Source of the DNA: Gilvimarinus sp. DA14
GTDB taxonomy: Bacteria; Pseudomonadota; Gammaproteobacteria; Pseudomonadales; Cellvibrionaceae
DNA length: 64,000 nt
Assembly: GCF_024204685.1 (NCBI RefSeq)
Contig: NZ_CP100350.1
Coordinates: 3,684,501 to 3,748,500 of the forward strand
Direction of reading: 5' to 3'
Both the position numbers and the translations under genes were made by a program. This document shows, in pieces, positions 31,894 through 39,572 of this stretch (position 1 is its first letter; every line of letters begins with the position of its first letter). The notes beneath the pieces were generated by a model, which had not been told where the DNA came from, made no database searches, and was given only the letters and a program-made list of their open reading frames with translations.

Positions 31894-33296
31894 TGTCTAA
31901 ACTTCTTTTGTGCCCTCTGCTATTGGTGTTGGCCGCCTGTAGCCACCTTAACGCCACCAGTGTTGAGGATTACCCCTTGCCCGACGGATCGTCATACTCA
32001 GGCGAGCTTAGCGGCGGCTTGATGAATGGTGAAGGCAGAATTGAGTGGCCCAACGGCGATGTTTACACCGGCGAATTACAAGAAGGGGTTATTCACGGCC
32101 AGGGCGAGCTGGTTACTGAATCGGGCGAGGTGTTTCGCGGCCGGTTTGAGCGGGGTTTGCTAAACGGGACGGGCGAATGGCTGGGCCCGGACGAAGTAAG
32201 TTATACCGGCGAATTTAAGGATGATATTTTTCATGGCGATGGTATCTACGCCTCGCCCGAAGGCGCTTATGCCGGTGAATTTGTTCATGGTGAGCTGACC
32301 GGTCTTGGCACTTACAAAGACAGCGAGGGTATTGAGTACGCCGGAGAGTTTAAATCCTGGCGCTTTGAGGGCCATGGTATTTGGGAAGATGGCGAAACTC
32401 GCTATACCGGTGAATTTAAATCCGGCGTTTTTCACGGTTATGGCGAGCGTGTTGATATTGCCAGTGGCAAAGTCGAACAGGCGGGCAAGTGGCGCTGGGG
32501 TAGCTTTATTGGCGAGCCGTTGAGTGCCGCCGAGCGCCGCGCACAAAAAATGGCGTTGGAGCAGGCGGTGTTTGCTCAGTCAGACATTCTGCGGCAAAGT
32601 CTTAATGCGCTAACGCCCTCTAAGCCAGGTGAGGTAGATCTATTCGCCCTTATAGGTGCAGGGGATGGTACGCAAAAAGTGTTCTACCTTGAGGCGCAAA
32701 CCATTGCCGAAACGCTGCAACAGAAAAATATTCGCAGCGACAAGATCGCCTTGTTCAGTAACAATCCCGCCACCAGTGCGCAGCAACCATTACTGACTCG
32801 CGCCAACTTACAAGCAGTCGTTTCTGAGCTGGGCAAGAAAATGCAGCCAGAGGATATTCTGCTGCTCTACCTTACAAGTCACGGCTCTGCCAAGCACGAG
32901 TTCTCGCTAGAAGCACCCGGCTACGACTTTGTCGACATTACCCCGGAAGATCTCGCCGCAATGCTTACGCCATTAAAGGAAAACCCCAAGGTGCTGATGA
33001 TCTCTGCCTGTTACTCCGGTGGTTTTATAGAAGCCCTAAAAGCACCTAACCATTTGGTGATGACCGCTGCCCGCGCCGATCGCACCAGCTTTGGCTGTGG
33101 TGATGCCGATACCATGACCTACTTTGGCCGCGCGTATTTTGAACAATCCCTGCCTGAAGCGGACGGCTTTGTGAACGCGTTTGAGAAAGCCAAAAAAGTC
33201 ATTGAAGAGTGGGAAGCGGAAGACGAGTTTGAGCATTCGGAGCCGCAGATTTTTATTGGCGAAACTGTAAAGGCGTCGTTAGGCCGGGTGTGGTAG
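31893..33296 (+). CDS. MORN-repeat lipoprotein with C13/caspase-like peptidase domain
   Basis: The 467-residue protein has a lipobox (LAAC, Cys16), then seven MORN repeats (about 35-195, each of the YxGEFxxGxxxGxG type), a short helical link and a clan CD peptidase-like domain (about 245-455). The His-Gly motif is LTSHGSA (His330), and Cys373 lies in MISACYSGGF, the dyad used by legumain/caspase-fold peptidases (C13-like). An Asp-binding pocket or activity cannot be judged from sequence. It is likely attached to the outer or inner membrane on the periplasmic side. It is translationally coupled to the DUF3592 membrane protein, suggesting one envelope system. Substrates are unknown. Confidence 0.78.
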   Translation: MSKLLLCPLLLVLAACSHLNATSVEDYPLPDGSSYSGELSGGLMNGEGRIEWPNGDVYTGELQEGVIHGQGELVTESGEVFRGRFERGLLNGTGEWLGPDEVSYTGEFKDDIFHGDGIYASPEGAYAGEFVHGELTGLGTYKDSEGIEYAGEFKSWRFEGHGIWEDGETRYTGEFKSGVFHGYGERVDIASGKVEQAGKWRWGSFIGEPLSAAERRAQKMALEQAVFAQSDILRQSLNALTPSKPGEVDLFALIGAGDGTQKVFYLEAQTIAETLQQKNIRSDKIALFSNNPATSAQQPLLTRANLQAVVSELGKKMQPEDILLLYLTSHGSAKHEFSLEAPGYDFVDITPEDLAAMLTPLKENPKVLMISACYSGGFIEALKAPNHLVMTAARADRTSFGCGDADTMTYFGRAYFEQSLPEADGFVNAFEKAKKVIEEWEAEDEFEHSEPQIFIGETVKASLGRVW

Positions 33297-33658
33297 CTGG
33301 CCTAGCTCGGCATAGCATCTTTTAATGTCGTGAATTCTGCATGCTTGAGGAAAATGGATATAAATATTGCCTGTGATTCTCCCAGCCCTTACACTGCAAC
33401 GGGCTGTGACGCTAATAACCTGACAGGGCGGTCAAAGAGAACATGCTAAGTTTAAATAAAGGCAAAACTCCCCAGGTCGTGGATACCAAACGACCAACAA
33501 GTCGCCCCCCCGATTTATTCAGATGGCCCCAGATCTGCACGGCCGTTATCCCTGGTTTTGCAGTGCTCAGAAAGCCAGCTTTCCCCTCAGTTGATTAGCG
33601 CTGCGCGTTAACAGGCGCACTCAGTGCGTCAATATTGTCATTGACAAGGAGCAAAGGA
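33297..33658. other. Non-coding gap, nothing identified
   Basis: These 362 bases between the MORN peptidase and the DUF3857 gene contain no convincing ORF, RNA gene or terminator. Only the last bases (CAAGGAGCAAAGG) form a recognisable ribosome-binding region for the next gene. Confidence 0.5.
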
Positions 33659-35542
33659 ATGAAGTTGATACATAAACTAACCTGCTGTCTTATGCTTTTG
33701 ATGACGTCAGCTTTATGCTTGGCGAAAGATGAAGATGTTGAGTACCTAGAGCTAATAAGCACGGTTTTGCAGTTGGATAAAACGGTCACCGTCAACGAAG
33801 ATTTTACGTTTACGGATGTCACGGCGATCTCTACCAAAGTTTTGAAGGAGCCCGCTTTAGAGAATTTAAAACGCCGGCGCTTTTCGTACAGCACGAGCAT
33901 GGAAACCTTCGAGGTTCTGGAAGCATTTACCCTTAAGGCAGATGGCTCACGCGTCGCGGTTCCTCAAGACAACTACCAGGAGAGAATCAATAAAGGCCGG
34001 GGGGATGGCGGCCCTGCGTTCTCGGACCGGGCGAGTATTACTATCGTTTTCCCCGATCTGGAAGTAGGCGATTCTGTCTATGTTAAGACGAAGCGAACGC
34101 AGACAGAGCCGCTTTTCCCTGGTTACTTTGCTCTTTCCAGCGTTTACTGGCCCGAGACACCCTACGAGAAGGTCTCTGTAACACTCAACATCCCAGATGC
34201 TCTTATTTTGCACACGGATCACCGCGACGTCAAGATCGACAGTAAAGTCGAAAAGGACCGTAAGGTTATCCAAATTGCATACAAGAACCCAAAACCTCTG
34301 AAGAGTGATCGCCAGGACTATAGCGTCTTTGACGAAAAGTCCATGCCCGGTTTCGCGTTTTCAACTTACGAAAGTTACCAGCAAGTCGCCGATGCCTATG
34401 GCAAGCGTGCGCTTCCTAAAGCCAAGCCCATTAATCGGGTAAAAGACTTGGCTGAGTCACTAACCGAAGGGGAAGAAGACCCCTGGAAAAAGGCGCGAAT
34501 TTTATACGATTGGGTAGCAAAGAACATATCTTACGCGGGAAATTGCATTGGTGTTGGCGCTGTGGTTCCGAGGGATATGGATGTTATCCTCGACAACAAG
34601 ATGGGGGACTGTAAAGACAAGGCAACCCTGCTTCAAGCGCTTTTGAAAGCGGTTGATATTGAGGCGACTCAAGCACTGGTAAACTCCGGCTCAAATTATT
34701 CACTAAACGATCCTGCAAGAATTAGCGTCGTTAATCACGCGATTATTTACTTGCCAATGTGGGATTTATTTGTCGACCCTACTCCTAAAGATATTCCCTT
34801 TGGGCTCATTCCTCGGTCTATTCAGGATAAACCTGTCATCTTAGTGGGAGAGCACCGCCCCAACAAGCGAACTCCAGCGGCAAAACCTGAAAATTATTCG
34901 CAAAAGCTTTATAGTGAAATGACCCTCGAAGCAGGGGGATGGGTCAGCGGCAATGTATCTGTTGAGCTAAAAGGTCTTCCTTCTGCAAATATGCGCTCAT
35001 CATGGCGGCAGCTGACAGAGCAACATAAAAACCAAATCATGGAAAGAATGTTCAGCTCCGGCACCCAGAAGGGGGAGGGTGACATTGAAGTGCTTGATGA
35101 AGACCCTTTGTCAGATAGCTACAGCTACACGGTGACATTTCGAAAGCCCGATGTGTTTTTAAGTCAAGGCGCTGGAGGTTTTGTTCCTCATGCTATGGCT
35201 CCTTCGCCGGCGGCTATTTTTAGCTTTCTTGGCTCGTGGGCAGAGCCTATCCAGGGTTACTCCGTTTCTTGCGGAAATGGAATTTCGAAGGAATCTCTGG
35301 TTTATCGGATTCCGGATAACGTTAAAATCCTTGCTGTGCCTGATGACTATCAGATCGCTGAAAACAATATTGAGTTTTCGGCGGCTTATGAATTAGACGG
35401 AGGCACACTAAGGGTAAACCGTTCGATTGTTGATACCACGCCTGCTAATGTGTGTGAGCCAGAGATCATCAACCGACAGAGGGATACGCTTGCAGCTATC
35501 ACCGAGCATCTTCAGTCGCAGGTGGTTTACCAAGTGCAATAA
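33659..35542 (+). CDS. DUF3857 and transglutaminase-like domain secreted protein
   Basis: The 627-residue protein has a signal peptide (about 1-22), a DUF3857 domain (about 60-220, with KADGSRVAVPQDN and FPDLEVGDSVYVK) and a transglutaminase-like fold with the Cys-His-Asp triad: Cys318 (MGDCKDKATLLQAL), His360 (VVNHAIIYL) and Asp373 (FVDPT). A C-terminal beta-rich region follows. Such proteins are periplasmic and of unknown substrate. The ATG at 33659 follows AAGGAGCAAAGGA. Base composition looks lower in GC than the flanks, so it may be part of an acquired segment. Confidence 0.8.
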   Translation: MKLIHKLTCCLMLLMTSALCLAKDEDVEYLELISTVLQLDKTVTVNEDFTFTDVTAISTKVLKEPALENLKRRRFSYSTSMETFEVLEAFTLKADGSRVAVPQDNYQERINKGRGDGGPAFSDRASITIVFPDLEVGDSVYVKTKRTQTEPLFPGYFALSSVYWPETPYEKVSVTLNIPDALILHTDHRDVKIDSKVEKDRKVIQIAYKNPKPLKSDRQDYSVFDEKSMPGFAFSTYESYQQVADAYGKRALPKAKPINRVKDLAESLTEGEEDPWKKARILYDWVAKNISYAGNCIGVGAVVPRDMDVILDNKMGDCKDKATLLQALLKAVDIEATQALVNSGSNYSLNDPARISVVNHAIIYLPMWDLFVDPTPKDIPFGLIPRSIQDKPVILVGEHRPNKRTPAAKPENYSQKLYSEMTLEAGGWVSGNVSVELKGLPSANMRSSWRQLTEQHKNQIMERMFSSGTQKGEGDIEVLDEDPLSDSYSYTVTFRKPDVFLSQGAGGFVPHAMAPSPAAIFSFLGSWAEPIQGYSVSCGNGISKESLVYRIPDNVKILAVPDDYQIAENNIEFSAAYELDGGTLRVNRSIVDTTPANVCEPEIINRQRDTLAAITEHLQSQVVYQVQ

Positions 35543-35559
35543 CAAAACACGATCGATCC

Positions 35560-35712
35560 GTGGTGCTAGCATGGTGGCGTAACAATGCTAGTGCCGCGTG
35601 TCGCCACATGGACTGCTTGCGATTTAAAGCCGTATTTTTTCTTACTAGCAAAGACCCCGCCTTTGAACGGATGCTGAAGGCTGGACAGAAAATACTTGAC
35701 CACTGCAATTAA
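35560..35712 (+). pseudogene. Possible gene fragment
   Basis: An open frame of about 50 codons has amino-acid content like a real protein end (MDCLRFKAVFFLTSKDPAFE then MLKAGQKILDHCN), but no ribosome-binding site and a frame that runs back into the DUF3857 gene. It may be the remnant tail of a lost gene. An inverted repeat (GCTAGCAT and ATGCTAGT) overlaps its start. I do not recognise the family. Confidence 0.25.
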
Positions 35713-35742
35713 CTATCAAATAAGTTACTGGAAAATTTGATT

Positions 35743-36060
35743 GTGCGAGATTATGTCTGGGCTTTTCTCATTCTTTTTTTGTTGATCTTTTCAGTTGTGG
35801 CGAAAGATTTGTTGATTTGGAATGAGGGAGGTGGCTTTGTCGAAGCTTTTTCTCGCCGAAACGTTATTCATTACGTTATATATTTGGGGGTATGTGTCGT
35901 TTCTACGATAGCGCTGTGTGGTGGACGTTATATCTACCATTGGCTTAATGGGGAAAAGTGCCGTCCTGTTGGGAAGAAAACTGCTCCCTACATATACATT
36001 CTAGTTTTTGGCTTAGCATTTTTGATCGCTCAAGCTTTAGTGAAGCTTTTATATAGTTGA
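35743..36060 (+). CDS. Small membrane protein, unknown
   Basis: The protein is about 105 residues with three hydrophobic segments (YVWAFLILFLLIFSVVA; VIYLGVCVVSTIALC; YIYILVFGLAFLIAQALV). The start could be GTG at 35743 or TTG at 35737; neither has a strong ribosome-binding site. It is AT-richer than the surrounding genome. I do not recognise a family. It sits among broken ORFs and may itself be a partial cassette. Confidence 0.45.
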   Translation: MRDYVWAFLILFLLIFSVVAKDLLIWNEGGGFVEAFSRRNVIHYVIYLGVCVVSTIALCGGRYIYHWLNGEKCRPVGKKTAPYIYILVFGLAFLIAQALVKLLYS

Positions 36061-36401
36061 GCAAACCTTTAGAGCCAGCCGATACGAAGGATCCGGCGAG
36101 GGTGTTCAAAAGCTTTATGATATATGCCAGTCTTTGTCTTTTAAGGTCGAGCTTTTCTCGTTTGGTAAGCCTTTGATGAATTGTCATTTATGAAAGGGGT
36201 GGTCATGACACCTCCTCTGCAAATGCTTTAGTTTATGAAACCACACCTGTCGGTAAGTCCGGTAAAAGCGATATTGACTTGACTTCCCACCTTCCAGAAA
36301 GGAGAAAAAAGAGTAACAACCGCTTTTGGAATGAGCTAGGTAGTATTGTAAAACGTCTTGGTAAAGAGGTCGTTTACGGTATCTCAGTACTAAAGAAATA
36401 G
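36059..36401 (+). pseudogene. Probable frameshifted gene remnant
   Basis: Two abutting frames both read like protein. The first (to 36193) has RASRYEGSGEGVQKLYDICQ and FKVELFSFGKP. The second (36180-36401) has TTPVGKSGKSDIDLTSHLPE and FWNELGSIVKRLGKEVVYG. A shift near 36185 would join them. Neither has a proper start. The family is not recognised. The polar, Lys/Ser-rich end looks like a protein tail. Confidence 0.3.
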
Positions 36402-36447
36402 GTTGTTCGGTGCTTCCATTTTAGGTTGCTACGCGCAATACACTGTT

Positions 36448-36580
36448 GTTCAGCGTTCAGCGTTCAGCGTTCAGCGTTCAGCGTTCAGCGTTCAGCGTTC
36501 AGCGTTCAGCGTTCAGCGTTCAGCGTTCAGCGTTCAGCGTCTTTTCCGTTCCCCGTAAACCGTCCCCCATTCCCCATCAC
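36448..36580 (-). repeat. Heptamer array, about 13 copies of CGCTGAA plus variants (minus strand)
   Basis: On the minus strand, just past the mrpG stop, units GGGGAAT, CGGTTTA, CGGGGAA and CGGAAAA lead into about 13 perfect CGCTGAA copies (36448-36540). It has the same orientation relative to the upstream gene as the arrays at 166 and 16452. The plus strand is open through it and yields a spurious repeat peptide. Confidence 0.95.
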
Positions 36581-36584
36581 TCAC

Positions 36585-36944
36585 TTAATTAATATCCACC
36601 GAATCCTTCTCGTTATCCGCCCAGGGTACGTTCCTAGTCCGCTCTTCACAGGGCAACTGCCGGTGCAGCGCCGCTTTCCCAACAATATGCGCACTTACCG
36701 GGGCGGTGATAAACAGGAACAAGGCGATCAGCAGCTCGTGCAGGCTGAGTTCGTGCTCACCGGCACTGAAAAATATAATTGAGCCTATGACCATACCGCC
36801 TACGCCCAGGGTGGTGGCTTTGGTGGGGCCGTGCAGGCGCATAAAAAAGTCCTGTAGGCGGGCGAGGCCGAGTGAGCCCACCAGGGCAAAGCAGGCGCCG
36901 ACAAACAGAAACAGGGAAATAACCACTTCGGTTGCAAAACTCAT
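36585..36944 (-). CDS. mrpG: Na+/H+ antiporter subunit G
   Basis: The 119-residue protein has three hydrophobic segments, with GSLGLARLQDFFMRLHGPTKATTLGVGG being the MrpG/PhaG signature. It is the last gene of the Mrp operon, 7 bases after mrpF. The hydrophilic tail after about residue 85 is longer than in minimal homologues. Mrp complexes exchange cytoplasmic Na+ (or K+) for H+ and need all subunits. Confidence 0.92.
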   Translation of the reverse strand: MSFATEVVISLFLFVGACFALVGSLGLARLQDFFMRLHGPTKATTLGVGGMVIGSIIFFSAGEHELSLHELLIALFLFITAPVSAHIVGKAALHRQLPCEERTRNVPWADNEKDSVDIN

Positions 36945-36951
36945 AGGTGCC

Positions 36952-37221
36952 TCACTCGATAATGTCGCCGCGCAACAGGTATTTGGACAGTGCTACGGTG
37001 CCGACAAAGCCCATCACTGCGATCAGCAGTGCGCCCTCGAAGTACAGGGTGCTTTTTTCGTGCATGCCGAACACGATCAGCATGGCGATGGAGTTGATGT
37101 ACATGGTATCCAGCGCCAGTATGCGGTCGGTCATGGTGGGGCCGATGCACAGGCGCCACAGGTTTAGCACCAAGGCTAAACCGATAATAAACATGGTGAT
37201 TTGGATTACGGATTGGAGCAT
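36952..37221 (-). CDS. mrpF: Na+/H+ antiporter subunit F
   Basis: The 89-residue protein has three membrane helices; GPTMTDRILALDTMYINSIAML is the conserved MrpF/PhaF block. Its start overlaps the mrpE end by 16 bases, as expected for a tightly coupled multisubunit complex. Confidence 0.93.
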   Translation of the reverse strand: MLQSVIQITMFIIGLALVLNLWRLCIGPTMTDRILALDTMYINSIAMLIVFGMHEKSTLYFEGALLIAVMGFVGTVALSKYLLRGDIIE

Positions 37222-37718
37222 TCGAAAATCTCCTTTAACGGCTTTTCATAGCGGTTCTTAATGTCCGCTATGGCCTGGTCGATATCGTCAATGTGCAGGC
37301 CGTGCACCAGCAGGTAACCCTCTTCCATTTGCAAATCCACCGATACGGTGCCGGGGGTGAGCGAGATGGTGTTAGCCAGCATGGTGATGGTGAAGTCCTG
37401 CTTTAACTCCAGCGGAATACGCATAAATGCCGGGTTCAGCTTTTGCCGCGAGCCCATAATCAAAAAGGCCACTTGCACATTGGCAATTAATATATCCCAC
37501 AGTACCAGCAGCAAAAATCGCAGCGCCAGCAGGGGTTTATTAATGACCATAGACTGGGGCCAGAAAGCTTGGGTGAAAAACGGAATGGCCCAGGCGAGCA
37601 GTAACCCCAGTACCCAGTGGCCGGGGGCAATGGTGTTGTTTATCAAAAGCCACAGGCCCAGCATAAACACGCTGAGCAGCTTGTGGGGAAAGAGCTTTTT
37701 ACCGGCAAGACTACTCAT
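37206..37718 (-). CDS. mrpE: Na+/H+ antiporter subunit E
   Basis: The 170-residue protein has N-terminal hydrophobic segments, then FLLLVLWDILIANVQVAFLIMG and the soluble ITMLANTISLTPGTVSVDL and LLVHGLHID region typical of MrpE/PhaE. It overlaps mrpD by 8 bases and mrpF by 16. Confidence 0.93.
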   Translation of the reverse strand: MSSLAGKKLFPHKLLSVFMLGLWLLINNTIAPGHWVLGLLLAWAIPFFTQAFWPQSMVINKPLLALRFLLLVLWDILIANVQVAFLIMGSRQKLNPAFMRIPLELKQDFTITMLANTISLTPGTVSVDLQMEEGYLLVHGLHIDDIDQAIADIKNRYEKPLKEIFECSNP

Positions 37719-39234
37719 GGTGCACCCCCGGAATGGCTTTGTGGCTGAGAACAGCCTCGGTGTAAATGCTCGGGTTTTTCAATTGCTGGGCTAATGCGTC
37801 GGTGTACTGCACCACGGCATTGCCGCCGAATGACAGCGCCAGCGACAGTGCCAGCATGGTAATTACCGCCAGCAGCGCGCCGCGGTCGGCTTTTTCTGCT
37901 TTGGCAACCCGATTTTCAGTACGCCAGAAAATGGTACTGCCGCTGCGGCTTAATGCGGTGATGGTGACAAAGCCCGCCGCCAGCAACATAAACCAGAGCC
38001 AGAAGGTGCGCTCGTCGGTGGTGGCCGCCTGCATTAGCATGACTTTACCCACAAAGCCCGACAGTGGTGGCATGCCGATGACCGCGGCGGCAGCGATAAA
38101 AAACAGCGCTCCCAGTTTTACCGGTTGGCGCAGGGCAGGGCCGATGATAATGCGGTCAGACGCTGCTCCGCGCTGGCGAACGATAAGATCGGCCAGCAAA
38201 AACAGCGCACCGCACACCCAAGTTGAGTGCACCAGATAGTACATGGTGGCGCTCAGCGCCTGTTCGGTATTGAGCGCAATACCCGCCAGCATAGTACCCA
38301 CAGACACCACGACCAAGTAGGCAATTTGCAAGCGCAGCTCGCGCGCAGCCAGTGCGCCGGCCACGCCAAAACCCAGGGTGATCAGCGACAGTGGCCAGAG
38401 CCAGGGTTCGGCCAAATTGGCGACAACGCCAGCGGTATCGCCAAACACCATGGTGTACATACGGATAATCGAGTAGATACCGATTTTGGTCATGATGCAG
38501 AACATCGCCGCCACCGGCGCCGAGGCCGATGCATAGGCGCGCGGCAGCCAGAAGTACAGCGGCACCATGGCCGCCTTAAGGCCAAACACCACCAGCAGCA
38601 ACAGCGCAGCGGCGTTCATAAGCGGCGCTTCATCGGCGGTGGTTTGCGCCACCTTCTCGGCCATGTCCGCCATGTTCAAGGTGCCGGTCAAGCCGTACAA
38701 AAGTGCGGCGGCAATCAAAAACAGGCTTGAGCCGACTAAATTGAGCAGTACATAGTGCAGGCCGGATTTAATGCGCGCCGCGCCGCCGCCGTGCAGCAGC
38801 AATGTGTAAGAGGAAATTAGCAGTACCTCAAAGAACACAAACAGGTTGAACAAGTCGCCGGTTAAGAATGCGCCGTTCACACCCATCAGCAAGAAGTGCA
38901 GCACACTGTGCAAGCTGTCGGCGGGTTTGTCGTTGCCGCGCACGGCATACCACAGGCTGAAAAAGGCCAACACCACGGTGACAAATACCATTAGGGCACT
39001 TAATCGATCCAGCACCAGCACAATGCCAAACGGCGGTGCCCAGTTGCCCAGGGCGTACACGGTGATACTGCCCTCGGCGGCGCTGGCAAGCAGTGCTATG
39101 GCAACACCCAGTTGCGCAATAATGCTGACAAAACTGATGCTGCGCTGTACTCGCAGCGGCCGCCCAGTGCCGAGTAGCAATAAGATGGCGGTGAGTAACG
39201 GTAGTAATACCGGAGCGATAATCAGGTGACTCAC
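37711..39234 (-). CDS. mrpD: Na+/H+ antiporter subunit D
   Basis: This 507-residue protein has about 14 helices and is related to respiratory complex I subunits NuoM/NuoN. GVNGAFLTGDLFNLFVFFEVLLISSYTLLLHGG and LLLVVFGLKAAMVPLYFWLPRAYASASAPVAAMF carry the conserved Glu and Lys of the proton-pathway half-channels. It works with MrpA in ion translocation. It overlaps mrpC by four bases. Confidence 0.95.
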   Translation of the reverse strand: MSHLIIAPVLLPLLTAILLLLGTGRPLRVQRSISFVSIIAQLGVAIALLASAAEGSITVYALGNWAPPFGIVLVLDRLSALMVFVTVVLAFFSLWYAVRGNDKPADSLHSVLHFLLMGVNGAFLTGDLFNLFVFFEVLLISSYTLLLHGGGAARIKSGLHYVLLNLVGSSLFLIAAALLYGLTGTLNMADMAEKVAQTTADEAPLMNAAALLLLVVFGLKAAMVPLYFWLPRAYASASAPVAAMFCIMTKIGIYSIIRMYTMVFGDTAGVVANLAEPWLWPLSLITLGFGVAGALAARELRLQIAYLVVVSVGTMLAGIALNTEQALSATMYYLVHSTWVCGALFLLADLIVRQRGAASDRIIIGPALRQPVKLGALFFIAAAAVIGMPPLSGFVGKVMLMQAATTDERTFWLWFMLLAAGFVTITALSRSGSTIFWRTENRVAKAEKADRGALLAVITMLALSLALSFGGNAVVQYTDALAQQLKNPSIYTEAVLSHKAIPGVHHE

Positions 39235-39572
39235 GATTTAACGTCCTCCACCTTAGTGCGCCCGTCGACATGGTCGTTGCCCAGCTCGGCACGCGCACGC
39301 AGTGCCAGCACCATGACAAAAGCGGTCATGGCAAAGCTGATCACAATGGCAGTAAGCACCAGGGCCTGGGGCAGCGGATCGGTATAGCCTTCTCCCACCC
39401 CGATAATGGTGCTTTTACCCGGGTTAAGGCGACCGGAGACAAAGATAAACAGGTTCACAGCGTAGGTGAGCAGTGTCAGGCCCAGAATAATAGGGAAGGT
39501 GCGTCCGCGCAGCAGCAGGTACACCCCGCAGCTGGTGAGTACGGCAATCACCACGGCTACCAGAATTTCCAT
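39231..39572 (-). CDS. mrpC: Na+/H+ antiporter subunit C
   Basis: The 113-residue protein has three helices and resembles NuoK: GVYLLLRGRTFPIILGLTLLTYAVNLFIF and DPLPQALVLTAIVISFAMTAF are the family blocks. Its ATG overlaps the mrpA stop by one base (TGATG). Confidence 0.95.
   Translation of the reverse strand: MEILVAVVIAVLTSCGVYLLLRGRTFPIILGLTLLTYAVNLFIFVSGRLNPGKSTIIGVGEGYTDPLPQALVLTAIVISFAMTAFVMVLALRARAELGNDHVDGRTKVEDVKS

Noticed and set aside
35540-35712. Integron attC-type recombination site downstream of the DUF3857 gene
   Set aside because: An inverted repeat and TAAC-like ends are present, but the consensus R and L boxes cannot be aligned and no integrase is in the window.
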